Counted from the stretch's first letter, positions 52,147-60,368 are shown. The stretch: DNA of 64,000 nt from JBLHZY01 sp047631555 (GCA_047631555.1 JBLHZY010000001.1:558001-622000), one strand, 5' to 3'. The notes: generated by a model from the sequence alone, not told the origin. Numbers and translations are program-made.

Positions 52147-53358
52147 TTAGTTTAGGGCGGCTTGCAGATTGGCATCGACCTTTTCAAGAAAGCCCATTGT
52201 GGTCAGCCATTTTTGCTCGGGGCCAACCAGAAGGGCGAGGTCTTTGGTCATATCGCCCGCTTCAACCGTCTCAACAATGACCCGCTCCATCGTTTCGGCA
52301 AAATTCGTCAGCGCTTCATTGTTATCAAGCTTGGCGCGGTGCTTGAGCCCGCCGGTCCAAGCATAGATCGAGGCGATCGAATTGGTCGAAGTGGCCTCGC
52401 CTTTTTGGTGCTGGCGGTAGTGGCGGGTTACGGTGCCATGGGCGGCTTCGGCCTCAACGATTTTGCCGTCCGGCGTCATCAATTTTGAGGCCATGAGGCC
52501 AAGCGAGCCAAAGCCTTGGGCGACCGTATCCGATTGCACATCGCCATCGTAATTCTTGCAGGCCCAGACAAATCCGCCGTTCCATTTCATCGCGCAGGCG
52601 ACCATATCGTCGATCAAGCGATGCTGATAAGTGATGCCCGCCTCTTTGAATTGCGCCTCGAATTCTTCCTCGAAAATCTCTTGGAAGATGTCCTTGAAGC
52701 GCCCGTCATAGGCCTTGAGGATGGTATTTTTAGTCGAGAGATAGACCGGCCAGCCAACGTTGAGGCCATACATCAAGGACGCGCGGGCGAAATCGCGGAT
52801 CGACTCGTCCAGATTATACATCGCCATCGCAACGCCTGCGCCGGGCGCATCATAGACATCCCGTTCGATCACGGTTCCATCCTCGCCGGTGAATTTCATC
52901 GTGAGCTTGCCCTTGCCGGGGAAGCGGAAATCGGTGGCTTTATACTGATCGCCAAAGGCATGGCGCCCGATCACAATCGGCTTGGTCCAGCCCGGAACAA
53001 GGCGCGGCACGTTTTTGCAGATGATCGGTTCGCGAAACACAACGCCGCCAAGAATGTTGCGGATCGTCCCATTGGGCGAGCGCCACATCTCTTTGAGGCC
53101 AAATTCTTCGACCCGTTGTTCATCCGGCGTGATCGTTGCGCATTTCACCCCAACGCCATATTTCTTGATCGCTTCGGCCGCGTCGATGGTGATTTGGTCG
53201 TTGGTATCGTCGCGCACTTCCATGCCAAGATCGTAGTATTTCAGATCGATATCGAGATAGGGCAGGATCAGCTTTTGCTTGATAAAATCCCACATGATGC
53301 GGGTCATCTCATCGCCATCCAGCTCAACAACGGGGTTTTCTACCTTGATCTTGCTCAT
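52147..53358 (-). CDS. icd: NADP-dependent isocitrate dehydrogenase
   Basis: The 403-residue enzyme is of the homodimeric, eukaryote-like subfamily: DGDEMTRIMWDFIK at the N-terminus, the isocitrate-binding SPNGTIRNILGG, STKNTILKAYDGRF, and the NADP-site region AAHGTVTRHYR. It converts isocitrate to 2-oxoglutarate in the TCA cycle. Two GGTATAC repeats lie 69-85 bases upstream. It is monocistronic with its own terminator. Confidence 0.97.
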   Translation of the reverse strand: MSKIKVENPVVELDGDEMTRIMWDFIKQKLILPYLDIDLKYYDLGMEVRDDTNDQITIDAAEAIKKYGVGVKCATITPDEQRVEEFGLKEMWRSPNGTIRNILGGVVFREPIICKNVPRLVPGWTKPIVIGRHAFGDQYKATDFRFPGKGKLTMKFTGEDGTVIERDVYDAPGAGVAMAMYNLDESIRDFARASLMYGLNVGWPVYLSTKNTILKAYDGRFKDIFQEIFEEEFEAQFKEAGITYQHRLIDDMVACAMKWNGGFVWACKNYDGDVQSDTVAQGFGSLGLMASKLMTPDGKIVEAEAAHGTVTRHYRQHQKGEATSTNSIASIYAWTGGLKHRAKLDNNEALTNFAETMERVIVETVEAGDMTKDLALLVGPEQKWLTTMGFLEKVDANLQAALN

Positions 53359-53426
53359 GCGACGGCCTCTCGTTAAGGAAATTCAGTTTGGCGCATGTTA
53401 GCGCAAAAGGGCGATGATGGAAAGGC

Positions 53427-53443
53427 GGTATACAAAGGTATAC
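53427..53443. promoter_or_regulatory. Twin GGTATAC sites upstream of icd
   Basis: GGTATAC occurs at 53427-53433 and 53437-53443, 10 bp apart, with a partial third (GGTATTT) right after. Each contains the palindrome GTATAC, which is the core of some GntR-family operators. They sit 69-85 bases before the icd start, in the expected promoter region. Confidence 0.4.
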
Positions 53444-53456
53444 GGTATTTGAAGCA

Positions 53457-54041
53457 CTATCTGCCGCGCGTCTCAAACCAAGGGGCGACGAGGCGTCGGA
53501 CATAGGCCCAGACCATCGGCGCGCCGCGCGAAACTTTTGTGCCAATGCGGCTATCAAGCTGATCGAGCGTCACGTCATAATCAATCCAAGAGCCGCCCGC
53601 ATTGGCCAGATTGGAAAGCACAGGCTGCACCCGGTCGATGGATTTGGCGAATACGGCGTCGGGGGTTTGGGCCGCTTCAAACTCTTCCCAAAGCGCGCGA
53701 AACGCGGCCGCTTGGGCCAGGGGCAAAAGCCCAAAGATGCGCTGCGCCGCGGCCACTTCTTTGCGCGCATACTCGGCCGCATCATAATCGCCGTGAATGG
53801 GCGCATCGCCCGCGTCTATCTCAACAATATCGTGGATAAGCAGCATCTTGATCACCCGGTTGATCTCAACACCGGGGCCCGCTTGATCCGCAAGCACCAT
53901 CGCATAAAGCGCGATATGCCAGCTGTGTTCTGCGGTATTTTCTTGGCGAGAGCCGTCGTTCAGCCGTGTGGCGCGCAACCCAGATTTCAGCCGATCACAT
54001 TCCTGAAGGAAGGCGAATTGGGCGTGGAGCTGCGCGCTCAT
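53457..54041 (-). CDS. HD-domain phosphohydrolase, 5'-deoxynucleotidase YfbR-like
   Basis: The 194-residue protein has metal-binding residues of the HD superfamily: H39 (ENTAEHSWH) and H70-D71 (LLIHDIVEID), with a later conserved Asp (SIDRVQP). The N-terminus (LKSGLRATRLNDGSRQENTAEHSW) is close to the YfbR/HDDC2 group, which removes phosphate from deoxynucleoside 5'-monophosphates. It starts 3 bases after the hydrolase gene and shares its transcript. Confidence 0.85.
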   Translation of the reverse strand: MSAQLHAQFAFLQECDRLKSGLRATRLNDGSRQENTAEHSWHIALYAMVLADQAGPGVEINRVIKMLLIHDIVEIDAGDAPIHGDYDAAEYARKEVAAAQRIFGLLPLAQAAAFRALWEEFEAAQTPDAVFAKSIDRVQPVLSNLANAGGSWIDYDVTLDQLDSRIGTKVSRGAPMVWAYVRRLVAPWFETRGR

Positions 54042-54044
54042 ATT

Positions 54045-54698
54045 TTAGCGGCTACTTTCCGTCAGGCGGCGGCGCACATAGCCGTCAACCGTGCCGATCA
54101 TTTGTTCCATGTGAGGGTCTTCAAAGAAATGACCTGCGCCATCGACTTCCTCATGGGTGATTGTGATGCCTTTTTGCTCGTGGAGTTTGTTTACCAGCGT
54201 ATGGGTATCTTTGGGCGGTGCGACGCGATCTGCTGTGCCGTTGATCACCAAGCCAGAGGCCGGGCAGGGCGCCAGAAAGCTGAAATCATACATATTGGCC
54301 GGCGGCGAGACGGAGATAAATCCGGTGATCTCTGGGCGGCGCATCAAAAGCTGCATGCCGATCCACGCGCCAAACGAGAAGCCCGCGACCCAGCAATGCT
54401 TGGCGTTGGAATTCATCGATTGCAGGTAATCAAGCGCGGAAGCGGCATCGGAAAGCTCGCCCACACCTTGATCGTATTCGCCTTGCGAACGGCCAACGCC
54501 GCGAAAATTGAACCGCAAAACCGTAAAGCCCATGTTATAAAATGCGTAGTGCAGATTATAAACGACGCGGTTGTTCATCGTTCCGCCAAATTGCGGATGC
54601 GGATGCAGCACGATCGCAATCGGCGCATCCTTTTGTTTTTGCGGATGATAGCGGCCTTCGAGCCGGCCTTCTGGGCCAGGAAATATCACTTCGGGCAT
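54045..54698 (-). CDS. Alpha/beta hydrolase
   Basis: The 217-residue protein has the nucleophile elbow GFSFG (S108), an Asp in NGTADRVAPP and a His in DGAGHFF, the usual catalytic triad. The HPHPQFGGTMNNRVV segment gives an oxyanion region typical of small bacterial hydrolases of unknown substrate. It has no signal peptide, so it is cytoplasmic. It is divergent from the iscR-suf operon and followed closely by the HD-domain gene. The true substrate is unknown. Confidence 0.85.
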   Translation of the reverse strand: MPEVIFPGPEGRLEGRYHPQKQKDAPIAIVLHPHPQFGGTMNNRVVYNLHYAFYNMGFTVLRFNFRGVGRSQGEYDQGVGELSDAASALDYLQSMNSNAKHCWVAGFSFGAWIGMQLLMRRPEITGFISVSPPANMYDFSFLAPCPASGLVINGTADRVAPPKDTHTLVNKLHEQKGITITHEEVDGAGHFFEDPHMEQMIGTVDGYVRRRLTESSR

Positions 54699-54737
54699 TC
54701 TGTGTCCCTGTCTCCTTGGGATGCGTGGGAGGAATAC

Positions 54738-54766
54738 TTGACGAATTCACTCGGGCACCTTAGAAC
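54738..54766 (+). promoter_or_regulatory. Probable sigma-70 promoter of the iscR-suf operon
   Basis: TTGACG (54738-54743) and TAGAAC (54761-54766) are separated by 17 bp. The -10 lies inside the Irr-box-like palindrome, so binding there would block RNA polymerase. Confidence 0.65.
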
Positions 54767-54774
54767 AATTCTAA
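54760..54774. promoter_or_regulatory. Irr-box-like iron control element
   Basis: TTAGAA-CAA-TTCTAA is a perfect 6-bp inverted repeat with 3-base spacer. It fits the iron-control element bound by the haem-dependent regulator Irr in alphaproteobacteria. It covers the probable -10 of the iscR-suf operon. A second palindrome, GGTAAGG-C-CCTTACC, lies at 54807-54821 in the leader. Confidence 0.75.
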
Positions 54775-54806
54775 ATCACCGCCGGGTGGCGGATTTGTGC
54801 TAACGA

Positions 54807-54821
54807 GGTAAGGCCCTTACC
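54807..54821. promoter_or_regulatory. 15-nt palindrome in the iscR leader
   Basis: GGTAAGG-C-CCTTACC is a perfect inverted repeat, 34 bases before the iscR ATG and about 33 bases past the Irr-like site. It could be an autoregulatory site or an RNA hairpin. I do not know a matching consensus. Confidence 0.4.
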
Positions 54822-54854
54822 GCCTGAGGTCAATCTGTTTGCGGAGTGAACGCT

Positions 54855-55322
54855 ATGAAACTAAGCACGAAGGGCAGATATGCAATGGTGGCACTGGCCG
54901 AATTGGCCTTGCAGCCAGAAGGGACGTTGCTGTCTCTGGCCGATATCTCCAAACGGCAGAATATTTCCTTGCCCTATCTCGAACAGCTCTTTGTAAAACT
55001 GCGCCGCTCTGGGCTTGTGGCCTCGGTGCGCGGCCCCGGCGGCGGCTATCGGCTTGCCAAGCGCGCCTCTGAAATCCGGGTGTCGGATGTGTTGGGCGCG
55101 GTCGATGAGACGGTCTCTGCGATGCACACAGGCGCGGGCGCATCTGGCGCTGTTTCGGGGAGCCGCGCACAAAGCATGACCAACCGTTTGTGGGAAGGGC
55201 TGTCGGCGCATGTCTATGTTTTCCTTCATCAAACCCGGCTGTCGGATGTGGTTGAGAATGAGTTGAGCCCATGCCCTGCGGTCCCGTCCTTGCTTGAGAT
55301 CATTGATGAGGGCGCGGGCTGA
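54855..55322 (+). CDS. iscR: Rrf2-family regulator IscR (triad-lacking type)
   Basis: The 155-residue protein has an Rrf2 winged helix (MKLSTKGRYAMVALAELAL, ISKRQNISLPYLEQLFVKL, VRGPGGGYRLAK). The three clustered cysteines of E. coli IscR (around 92-104) are absent; the only cysteine is C140 in SPCPAV. The Rhodobacter sphaeroides IscR has a similarly unusual cluster binding and represses Fe-S assembly genes, so the same role is likely here. The ATG at 54855 is used rather than the GTG at 54846. It heads the suf operon, with an Irr-like box at its promoter. Confidence 0.92.
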   Translation: MKLSTKGRYAMVALAELALQPEGTLLSLADISKRQNISLPYLEQLFVKLRRSGLVASVRGPGGGYRLAKRASEIRVSDVLGAVDETVSAMHTGAGASGAVSGSRAQSMTNRLWEGLSAHVYVFLHQTRLSDVVENELSPCPAVPSLLEIIDEGAG

Positions 55323-55383
55323 TGGCGGCTTTGAGCCTTGGATATTGCAGAGCTTTGTCGCGGGGGCGGAATGCCTTCGGCGA

Positions 55384-55408
55384 GAGTATTTGTGCCAAGA
55401 AAAAGGGG
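55384..55408 (+). repeat. 25-nt Rhodobacterales-type intergenic motif, copy 2
   Basis: GAGTATTTGTGCCAAGAAA (then AAGGGG) differs from the copy at 52090 by one base (T for G). It is preceded by GCCTTCGGC, a tiny TTC-loop hairpin. Its terminal GGGG lies 9 bases before the GTG start of the cysteine desulfurase and may serve as its ribosome-binding site. Confidence 0.8.
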
Positions 55409-55417
55409 TGCGTTTGA

Positions 55418-56473
55418 GTGGCGGCTGAGCGGGCATATCTGGATTGGAACGCGACAGCGCCGCTGCGCGATGAGGCGCGCGCGGCGATGATTGGCGCGAT
55501 GGAGCTTGCCGGCAACCCTTCCAGCGTGCACGGCGAGGGGCGCGCCGCGAAGGCTTTGGTTGAACGCGCGCGCGCGCAGGTCTCGGCCGCTTTGGGCGCG
55601 GATGGCGCGGATATTATCTTTGTATCCGGCGCAACCGAAGGCGCGGCTTTGGCGATGGCGGGGCGCGAGTTGCACTGTTCCGGGATCGAGCATGACGCGG
55701 TGCGCGCTTGGGCGATTGAGGATTTGAGCTGCGGCGCGGACGGCGCGGTGCAGGTTGTTGAGCCGGGGGCATCCGCGCTGCAATTGGCCAATTCAGAGAC
55801 CGGGATCATTCAGCAATTGCCCGAAGGTTTGGCGCTTTGCGATGCAACGCAGGCCTTTGGCAAGATCGTCTGGGCGTTCAATTGGTCGGGCGCGCAGATG
55901 GCGCTGATTTCGGCGCATAAGATTGGGGGACCCAAAGGCATCGGCGCTTTGGTGATCAAACGCGGCACGGATTTGCCCGCTTTGATCAAGGGCGGCGGCC
56001 AAGAAATGGGGCGCCGGGCTGGCACTGAGAATGTGATCGGAATTGCCGGATTTGGCGCCGCGGCCGAGGCGGCAGCGCGAGATTTGGAAGCGGGCGCATG
56101 GCGCGCCGTGGCGGATATGCGCGATTGGATCGAGGCAGAGGTTGAGAAAATCGCGCCCGAGGCCATATGCGTTGGGAAGGGTGCTGCGCGCTTGCCCAAT
56201 ACGGCCTGTGTGATCACGCCGGGCTGGAAGGGCGAGACGCAAGTGATGCAAATGGATCTGGCCGGATGCGCGATTTCGGCGGGATCGGCTTGCTCCTCGG
56301 GCAAAGTTAAGGCAAGCCACGTGCTAACATCGATGGGCTATTCTGAGGCGGACGCCGCTTGTGCGATCCGCATCTCAATCGGCCCTCAAACGACACAGCA
56401 AGAGGCTGCGCAATTTGTGCAGGCTTGGAGCGCAGCTTTCAGCCGCCAAATGGCGCGCCTGAAGGCCGGATGA
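55418..56473 (+). CDS. Cysteine desulfurase, NifS/IscS-like (group I)
   Basis: The 351-residue PLP enzyme has the cofactor lysine in ISAHKIGGPKG and the catalytic cysteine in AGSACSSGKVKASHVL, the group I pattern on a mobile loop. It takes sulfur from cysteine for Fe-S clusters. It starts with GTG. It is somewhat shorter than E. coli IscS (about 404 residues), and the C-terminal part is compact. The operon also has a group II enzyme (sufS), so two desulfurases may feed the same scaffold or act under different conditions. Confidence 0.9.
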   Translation: MAAERAYLDWNATAPLRDEARAAMIGAMELAGNPSSVHGEGRAAKALVERARAQVSAALGADGADIIFVSGATEGAALAMAGRELHCSGIEHDAVRAWAIEDLSCGADGAVQVVEPGASALQLANSETGIIQQLPEGLALCDATQAFGKIVWAFNWSGAQMALISAHKIGGPKGIGALVIKRGTDLPALIKGGGQEMGRRAGTENVIGIAGFGAAAEAAARDLEAGAWRAVADMRDWIEAEVEKIAPEAICVGKGAARLPNTACVITPGWKGETQVMQMDLAGCAISAGSACSSGKVKASHVLTSMGYSEADAACAIRISIGPQTTQQEAAQFVQAWSAAFSRQMARLKAG

Positions 56474-56494
56474 CAAAGAAAAGGCGAACAGGAC

Positions 56495-58006
56495 ATGGCA
56501 TCAGTAGATGATCTCGTAGCAAAAGAAGGCGTTGAGGAAGAAACCGTTGAGGCGGTGAAAACGCTTGCGGGCGCGTATAAATACGGCTGGGAAACCGAGA
56601 TCGAGATGGAGTATGCGCCAAAGGGCGTCAACACCGATATCGTCCGCCTGATCTCTGAGAAAAACGAAGAGCCGGAATGGATGCTTGAGTGGCGTCTTGA
56701 GGCCTTTGCCCGCTGGGAAAAACTGACCGAGCCCAAATGGGCGATGGTGCATTACCCTGAGATCGATTTTCAGGATATCTACTATTACGCGCGTCCTAAG
56801 TCTATGGAAGTAAAGCCAAAATCGCTTGATGAGGTTGATCCAAAACTTCTCGCGACCTATGCAAAACTGGGCATTCCGCTCAAAGAACAAGCGCTCTTGG
56901 CCGGGGTTGAAATGCCCGAAGGCGAGCGGCGCGTCGCGGTTGATGCGGTGTTTGATTCCGTCTCCGTGGGCACGACTTTTCAGGCAGAGCTGAAGAAAGC
57001 TGGCGTGATCTTTTGCTCGATTTCAGAGGCGATCCGCGAACATCCTGAGCTGGTGAAGAAATACCTCGGCACGGTTGTGCCTGTCTCGGACAATTTCTAC
57101 GCAACGCTGAATTCGGCCGTGTTTTCCGACGGGTCCTTTGTTTATGTGCCGCCGGGCGTGCGTTGCCCGATGGAGCTTTCGACCTATTTCCGCATCAATG
57201 CAGAAAACACCGGCCAGTTTGAACGCACGCTGATCATCGCCGACAAGGGCTCTTACGTGAGCTATCTTGAGGGCTGTACCGCGCCCAAGCGCGATGTCGC
57301 TCAGCTTCACGCGGCCGTTGTGGAAATCATCATCGAAGAAGATGCCGAAGTGAAATATTCGACCGTTCAAAACTGGTATCCCGGGGATGAAAACGGCGTC
57401 GGCGGCATCTATAATTTCGTCACCAAACGCGCTGATTGCCGCGGCGATCGCGCCAAGGTGATGTGGACCCAAGTTGAGACCGGTTCTGCCGTTACTTGGA
57501 AATACCCAAGCTGCATTTTGCGCGGCAATGAGAGCCAGGGCGAGTTTTACTCCATCGCGATTGCCAACAATATGCAACAGGCCGATACTGGCACGAAAAT
57601 GGTGCACCTTGGCCGCAATACCAAGTCGCGGATCGTCTCAAAGGGCATCTCCGCAGGCAAGGCGCAAAATACCTATCGCGGCCTTGTGTCGATGCACCCC
57701 AAAGCCAAAGAAAGCCGCAACTATACCCAGTGCGATAGCCTTCTGATCGGCGATAAATGCGGCGCGCACACGGTTCCCTATATCGAGGTGAAGAACAATT
57801 CTTCGCGCGTTGAACACGAGGCAACGACCTCCAAAGTTGATGATGAACAGCTGTTCTATTGCCGTCAGCGCGGCATGGATGAGGAAGAGGCAGTTGCCCT
57901 CGTTGTGAACGGGTTCTGTAAGGATGTTCTGCAGGCCTTGCCGATGGAATTTGCCATGGAAGCGCAGGCTTTGGTTGCGATTTCTCTTGAAGGATCAGTC
58001 GGTTAA
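56495..58006 (+). CDS. sufB: Fe-S cluster assembly scaffold SufB
   Basis: The 503-residue protein matches SufB in full: YPEIDFQDIYYYARPK at the N-terminus, SYLEGCTAPKRD with a conserved Cys, the beta-helix core, and EHEATTSKVDDEQLFYCRQRG at the C-terminus. With SufC and SufD it forms the scaffold complex on which [Fe-S] clusters are built. The start is 21 bases after the upstream desulfurase. Three unknown genes separate it from sufC. Confidence 0.97.
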   Translation: MASVDDLVAKEGVEEETVEAVKTLAGAYKYGWETEIEMEYAPKGVNTDIVRLISEKNEEPEWMLEWRLEAFARWEKLTEPKWAMVHYPEIDFQDIYYYARPKSMEVKPKSLDEVDPKLLATYAKLGIPLKEQALLAGVEMPEGERRVAVDAVFDSVSVGTTFQAELKKAGVIFCSISEAIREHPELVKKYLGTVVPVSDNFYATLNSAVFSDGSFVYVPPGVRCPMELSTYFRINAENTGQFERTLIIADKGSYVSYLEGCTAPKRDVAQLHAAVVEIIIEEDAEVKYSTVQNWYPGDENGVGGIYNFVTKRADCRGDRAKVMWTQVETGSAVTWKYPSCILRGNESQGEFYSIAIANNMQQADTGTKMVHLGRNTKSRIVSKGISAGKAQNTYRGLVSMHPKAKESRNYTQCDSLLIGDKCGAHTVPYIEVKNNSSRVEHEATTSKVDDEQLFYCRQRGMDEEEAVALVVNGFCKDVLQALPMEFAMEAQALVAISLEGSVG

Positions 58007-58033
58007 GCGCCGCTTTTGAGGAAAGGATAGATC

Positions 58034-58240
58034 ATGCCCCCAGAACTCATCCTCGCAATGCAAGGCTCGCTCGGCGTGGCTGTTGGCGTCTTTTTGGGGC
58101 TGGTCATCGGCCTCTCGATCCGCGCGCGCAATGGCAAAACCTCCGGGCTTTTTCGCGGCTCCGTCTTTGGCACGGCCATCATCGGCTCGGGTCTTGGCTT
58201 TGGCGCTTCGGTCTTAATCCGGTTGATCACGGGGGCCTGA
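58034..58240 (+). CDS. Small membrane protein of unknown function in the suf operon
   Basis: The 68-residue protein has two Gly-rich hydrophobic helices (about residues 7-28 and 42-63) flanking a short basic loop (RARNGKTSG). GAGGAAAGG precedes the ATG. It lies 27 bases after sufB and 3 bases before the next gene, so it is part of the operon. The tight coupling suggests a real gene. No family is recognised; a role in Fe-S assembly is not implied by the sequence itself. Confidence 0.75.
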   Translation: MPPELILAMQGSLGVAVGVFLGLVIGLSIRARNGKTSGLFRGSVFGTAIIGSGLGFGASVLIRLITGA

Positions 58241-58243
58241 GGC

Positions 58244-58840
58244 ATGGGCGAGCAAACCATATCCCGCCCGGAAATGACCTTCCCCGAGGCCGAGGCAGAC
58301 TGGGTGCGCGAGGCTTATGCGAAGGCCAATGTGATCCTCGAATATGGCTCCGGTGGCAGCACGGTTATGGGCGGCGATCTGGAGGGCAAAACGATCTTTA
58401 GCGTCGAAAATGCCCGGCCTTGGCTGCGCATGATGCGCGGCTGGTTTCGCGACAATCCGCCCAAATCTGAGGTGCACCTGCACGACGGATATGTCGGTGA
58501 GACGCGCAAATGGGGCTATCCCAACGATCATGAAAAGCTCAACCGCTGGCCGCATTATCCGCTCGGCATCTGGGAGAGCGAAGGCTTTGTGCAGCCCGAT
58601 CTCGTTCTGATTGATGGGCGCTTTCGGGTTGGCTGTTTTCTGGCGACGCTGTTTCGCACGCAGGCGCCCGTGACGGTGCTTTACGACGATTATATCGGGC
58701 GCAAACGCTATTCGGTCGTGGAAGATTTCGCGCCGATCCAAGAGACGCGCGGCCGCATGGTCCGCTTTGAATTGAAACCAACGCCATTTCCCGTCGAGAA
58801 CATGGCCCGGATCATGGAGTTGATGCTGCGTCAGCAGTAA
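58244..58840 (+). CDS. Putative SAM-binding/methyltransferase-like protein of unknown function
   Basis: The 198-residue protein has ILEYGSGGSTV (about residues 31-41), similar to the glycine-rich SAM-binding loop, followed by KTIFSVENARPW, and DLVLIDGRFRVGCFLA, similar to the later acidic motif of methyltransferases. There is no signal peptide. It is 3 bases after the small membrane protein gene, in the suf operon. Whether it methylates anything is unknown; the fold call is inference from motifs. Confidence 0.7.
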   Translation: MGEQTISRPEMTFPEAEADWVREAYAKANVILEYGSGGSTVMGGDLEGKTIFSVENARPWLRMMRGWFRDNPPKSEVHLHDGYVGETRKWGYPNDHEKLNRWPHYPLGIWESEGFVQPDLVLIDGRFRVGCFLATLFRTQAPVTVLYDDYIGRKRYSVVEDFAPIQETRGRMVRFELKPTPFPVENMARIMELMLRQQ

Positions 58841-58937
58841 AATGTTAACATGATCTTAATGAACGCCTTTCCTCCGCAATTTTGCCCAAATCTTAGGCAA
58901 AATGATCCGCAATCACTTTGCGGACGGAGAATATCGC

Positions 58938-59501
58938 ATGAGCATCAGGCAATCGACCTCGTTTCACGAGCGTTTAGGACGGATCGAAAAGGGCGGCGCC
59001 AATACAATGGGCACGGTCTATGTCGGCACGGACGAAAATCAGAGCAGAATAACCCGCAAACGGGCGAAAAGGGGCCAAACGCGCCGCTTTTCGTTGCTGA
59101 TCAGCCTGTTCAAACCCTTTACCTATCCGCTGGCCGCGGCTCTTGGCGCGAGCGCTGTCTTGATCGCGCAATTCGGGCTTCACAAGCTCAAAATTCTCGC
59201 CGCTTTGACCGAAAACGCGCAGCTCAATGCCGTTGTTCAAAGCCCGGCTCTGGCTTTTGGCGTGATCGCAACCTGCATGCTGATCGCTTATATCCTGCGG
59301 CTGCTGTTCAGCCCCAATTCCTATGTGCATCTGGCGTTTCGCATGGCCGGAATGATCGCGATGCTGGGCATGTGGCACAATCTCGTGCACCTTCAACCAG
59401 CGCTCTTTGCCGAAGCCTTTTCGCAAGATTGGGTGGCCCAAACGACGGCCAGCTTGCCCGCGAACACCTTTGCCATTCAGGCCTTCGTTTACGAGCTGTA
59501 A
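58938..59501 (+). CDS. Membrane protein of unknown function in the suf operon
   Basis: The 187-residue protein has a polar N-terminus (HERLGRIEKGGANTMGTVYVG) with a basic cluster (TRKRAKRGQTRR), then three hydrophobic segments (about residues 66-90, 110-132 and 137-155). I use the ATG at 58938, which has GGAG 8 bases upstream, over an in-frame ATG at 58902. It lies between the methyltransferase-like gene and sufC, with gaps of about 100 bases on each side, so it may have its own promoter. No family recognised. Confidence 0.7.
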   Translation: MSIRQSTSFHERLGRIEKGGANTMGTVYVGTDENQSRITRKRAKRGQTRRFSLLISLFKPFTYPLAAALGASAVLIAQFGLHKLKILAALTENAQLNAVVQSPALAFGVIATCMLIAYILRLLFSPNSYVHLAFRMAGMIAMLGMWHNLVHLQPALFAEAFSQDWVAQTTASLPANTFAIQAFVYEL

Positions 59502-59612
59502 ACAAGGCCGCATGGGGCAACACCCGCCCCGCAAACAACGTAAATTCACACAAAATCAAGGGCGATGCAGTTAATGCAATCGCCCAAAAACGCATGCCGA
59601 ACGAGGATTATT

Positions 59613-60368
59613 ATGCTTAAAATCAGCAACTTGCACGTCAAACTTGAAGAAGAGGAAAAGCAAATCCTCAAAGGTGTCGATCTGGAGATTGGCGCAGGCG
59701 AAGTGCATGCGATCATGGGCCCCAATGGCTCGGGCAAATCGACTTTGTCTTACGTGCTTTCGGGGCGCGATGGCTATGAAGTGACTGATGGCTCCGCGTC
59801 GCTCGAAGGCGCAGATTTGCTCGATATGGAGCCAGAAGAACGCGCCGCAGCAGGCCTGTTTTTGGCCTTCCAATACCCGGTTGAAATTCCCGGCGTGGGC
59901 AACATGACCTTCCTGCGCACCGCAGTAAACGCGCAACGCAAAGCGCGCGGCGAAGAAGAGCTGAGCGCCGGCGATTTCCTCAAAATCGTGCGCGCCAAGG
60001 CCAAAGACCTCAAAATCGATGCGGATATGCTCAAACGCCCGGTCAACGTTGGCTTTTCCGGCGGCGAGAAAAAACGCAATGAAATCATGCAGATGGCGAT
60101 GCTTGAGCCAAAGATGTGCATCCTTGACGAAACGGATTCCGGCCTCGATGTGGATGCGATGAAACTTGTGGCTGACGGGGTCAATGCGCTGCGCTCGGAA
60201 GGGCGCTCTTTCCTCGTGATCACCCACTATCAGCGCCTGCTCGATCATATCAAACCGGATGTGGTGCATATCATGTCGGCCGGGCGGATCATCAAAACCG
60301 GCGGACCAGACCTCGCGCTTGAGGTTGAAAACAACGGCTATGCCGATCTGCTGGCGGAGCAGGCATAA
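59613..60368 (+). CDS. sufC: Fe-S cluster assembly ATPase SufC
   Basis: The 251-residue ABC-type ATPase has Walker A GPNGSGKST, the SufC signature FSGGEKKRNE and Walker B CILDETDSGLD. It binds SufB and SufD and couples ATP use to cluster assembly; it is not a transporter. The ATG at 59613 is preceded by GAGGA and gives the usual N-terminus (MLKISNLHVKLEEEEKQIL); an open frame from 59565 is longer than the family. It overlaps sufD by one base. Confidence 0.97.
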   Translation: MLKISNLHVKLEEEEKQILKGVDLEIGAGEVHAIMGPNGSGKSTLSYVLSGRDGYEVTDGSASLEGADLLDMEPEERAAAGLFLAFQYPVEIPGVGNMTFLRTAVNAQRKARGEEELSAGDFLKIVRAKAKDLKIDADMLKRPVNVGFSGGEKKRNEIMQMAMLEPKMCILDETDSGLDVDAMKLVADGVNALRSEGRSFLVITHYQRLLDHIKPDVVHIMSAGRIIKTGGPDLALEVENNGYADLLAEQA

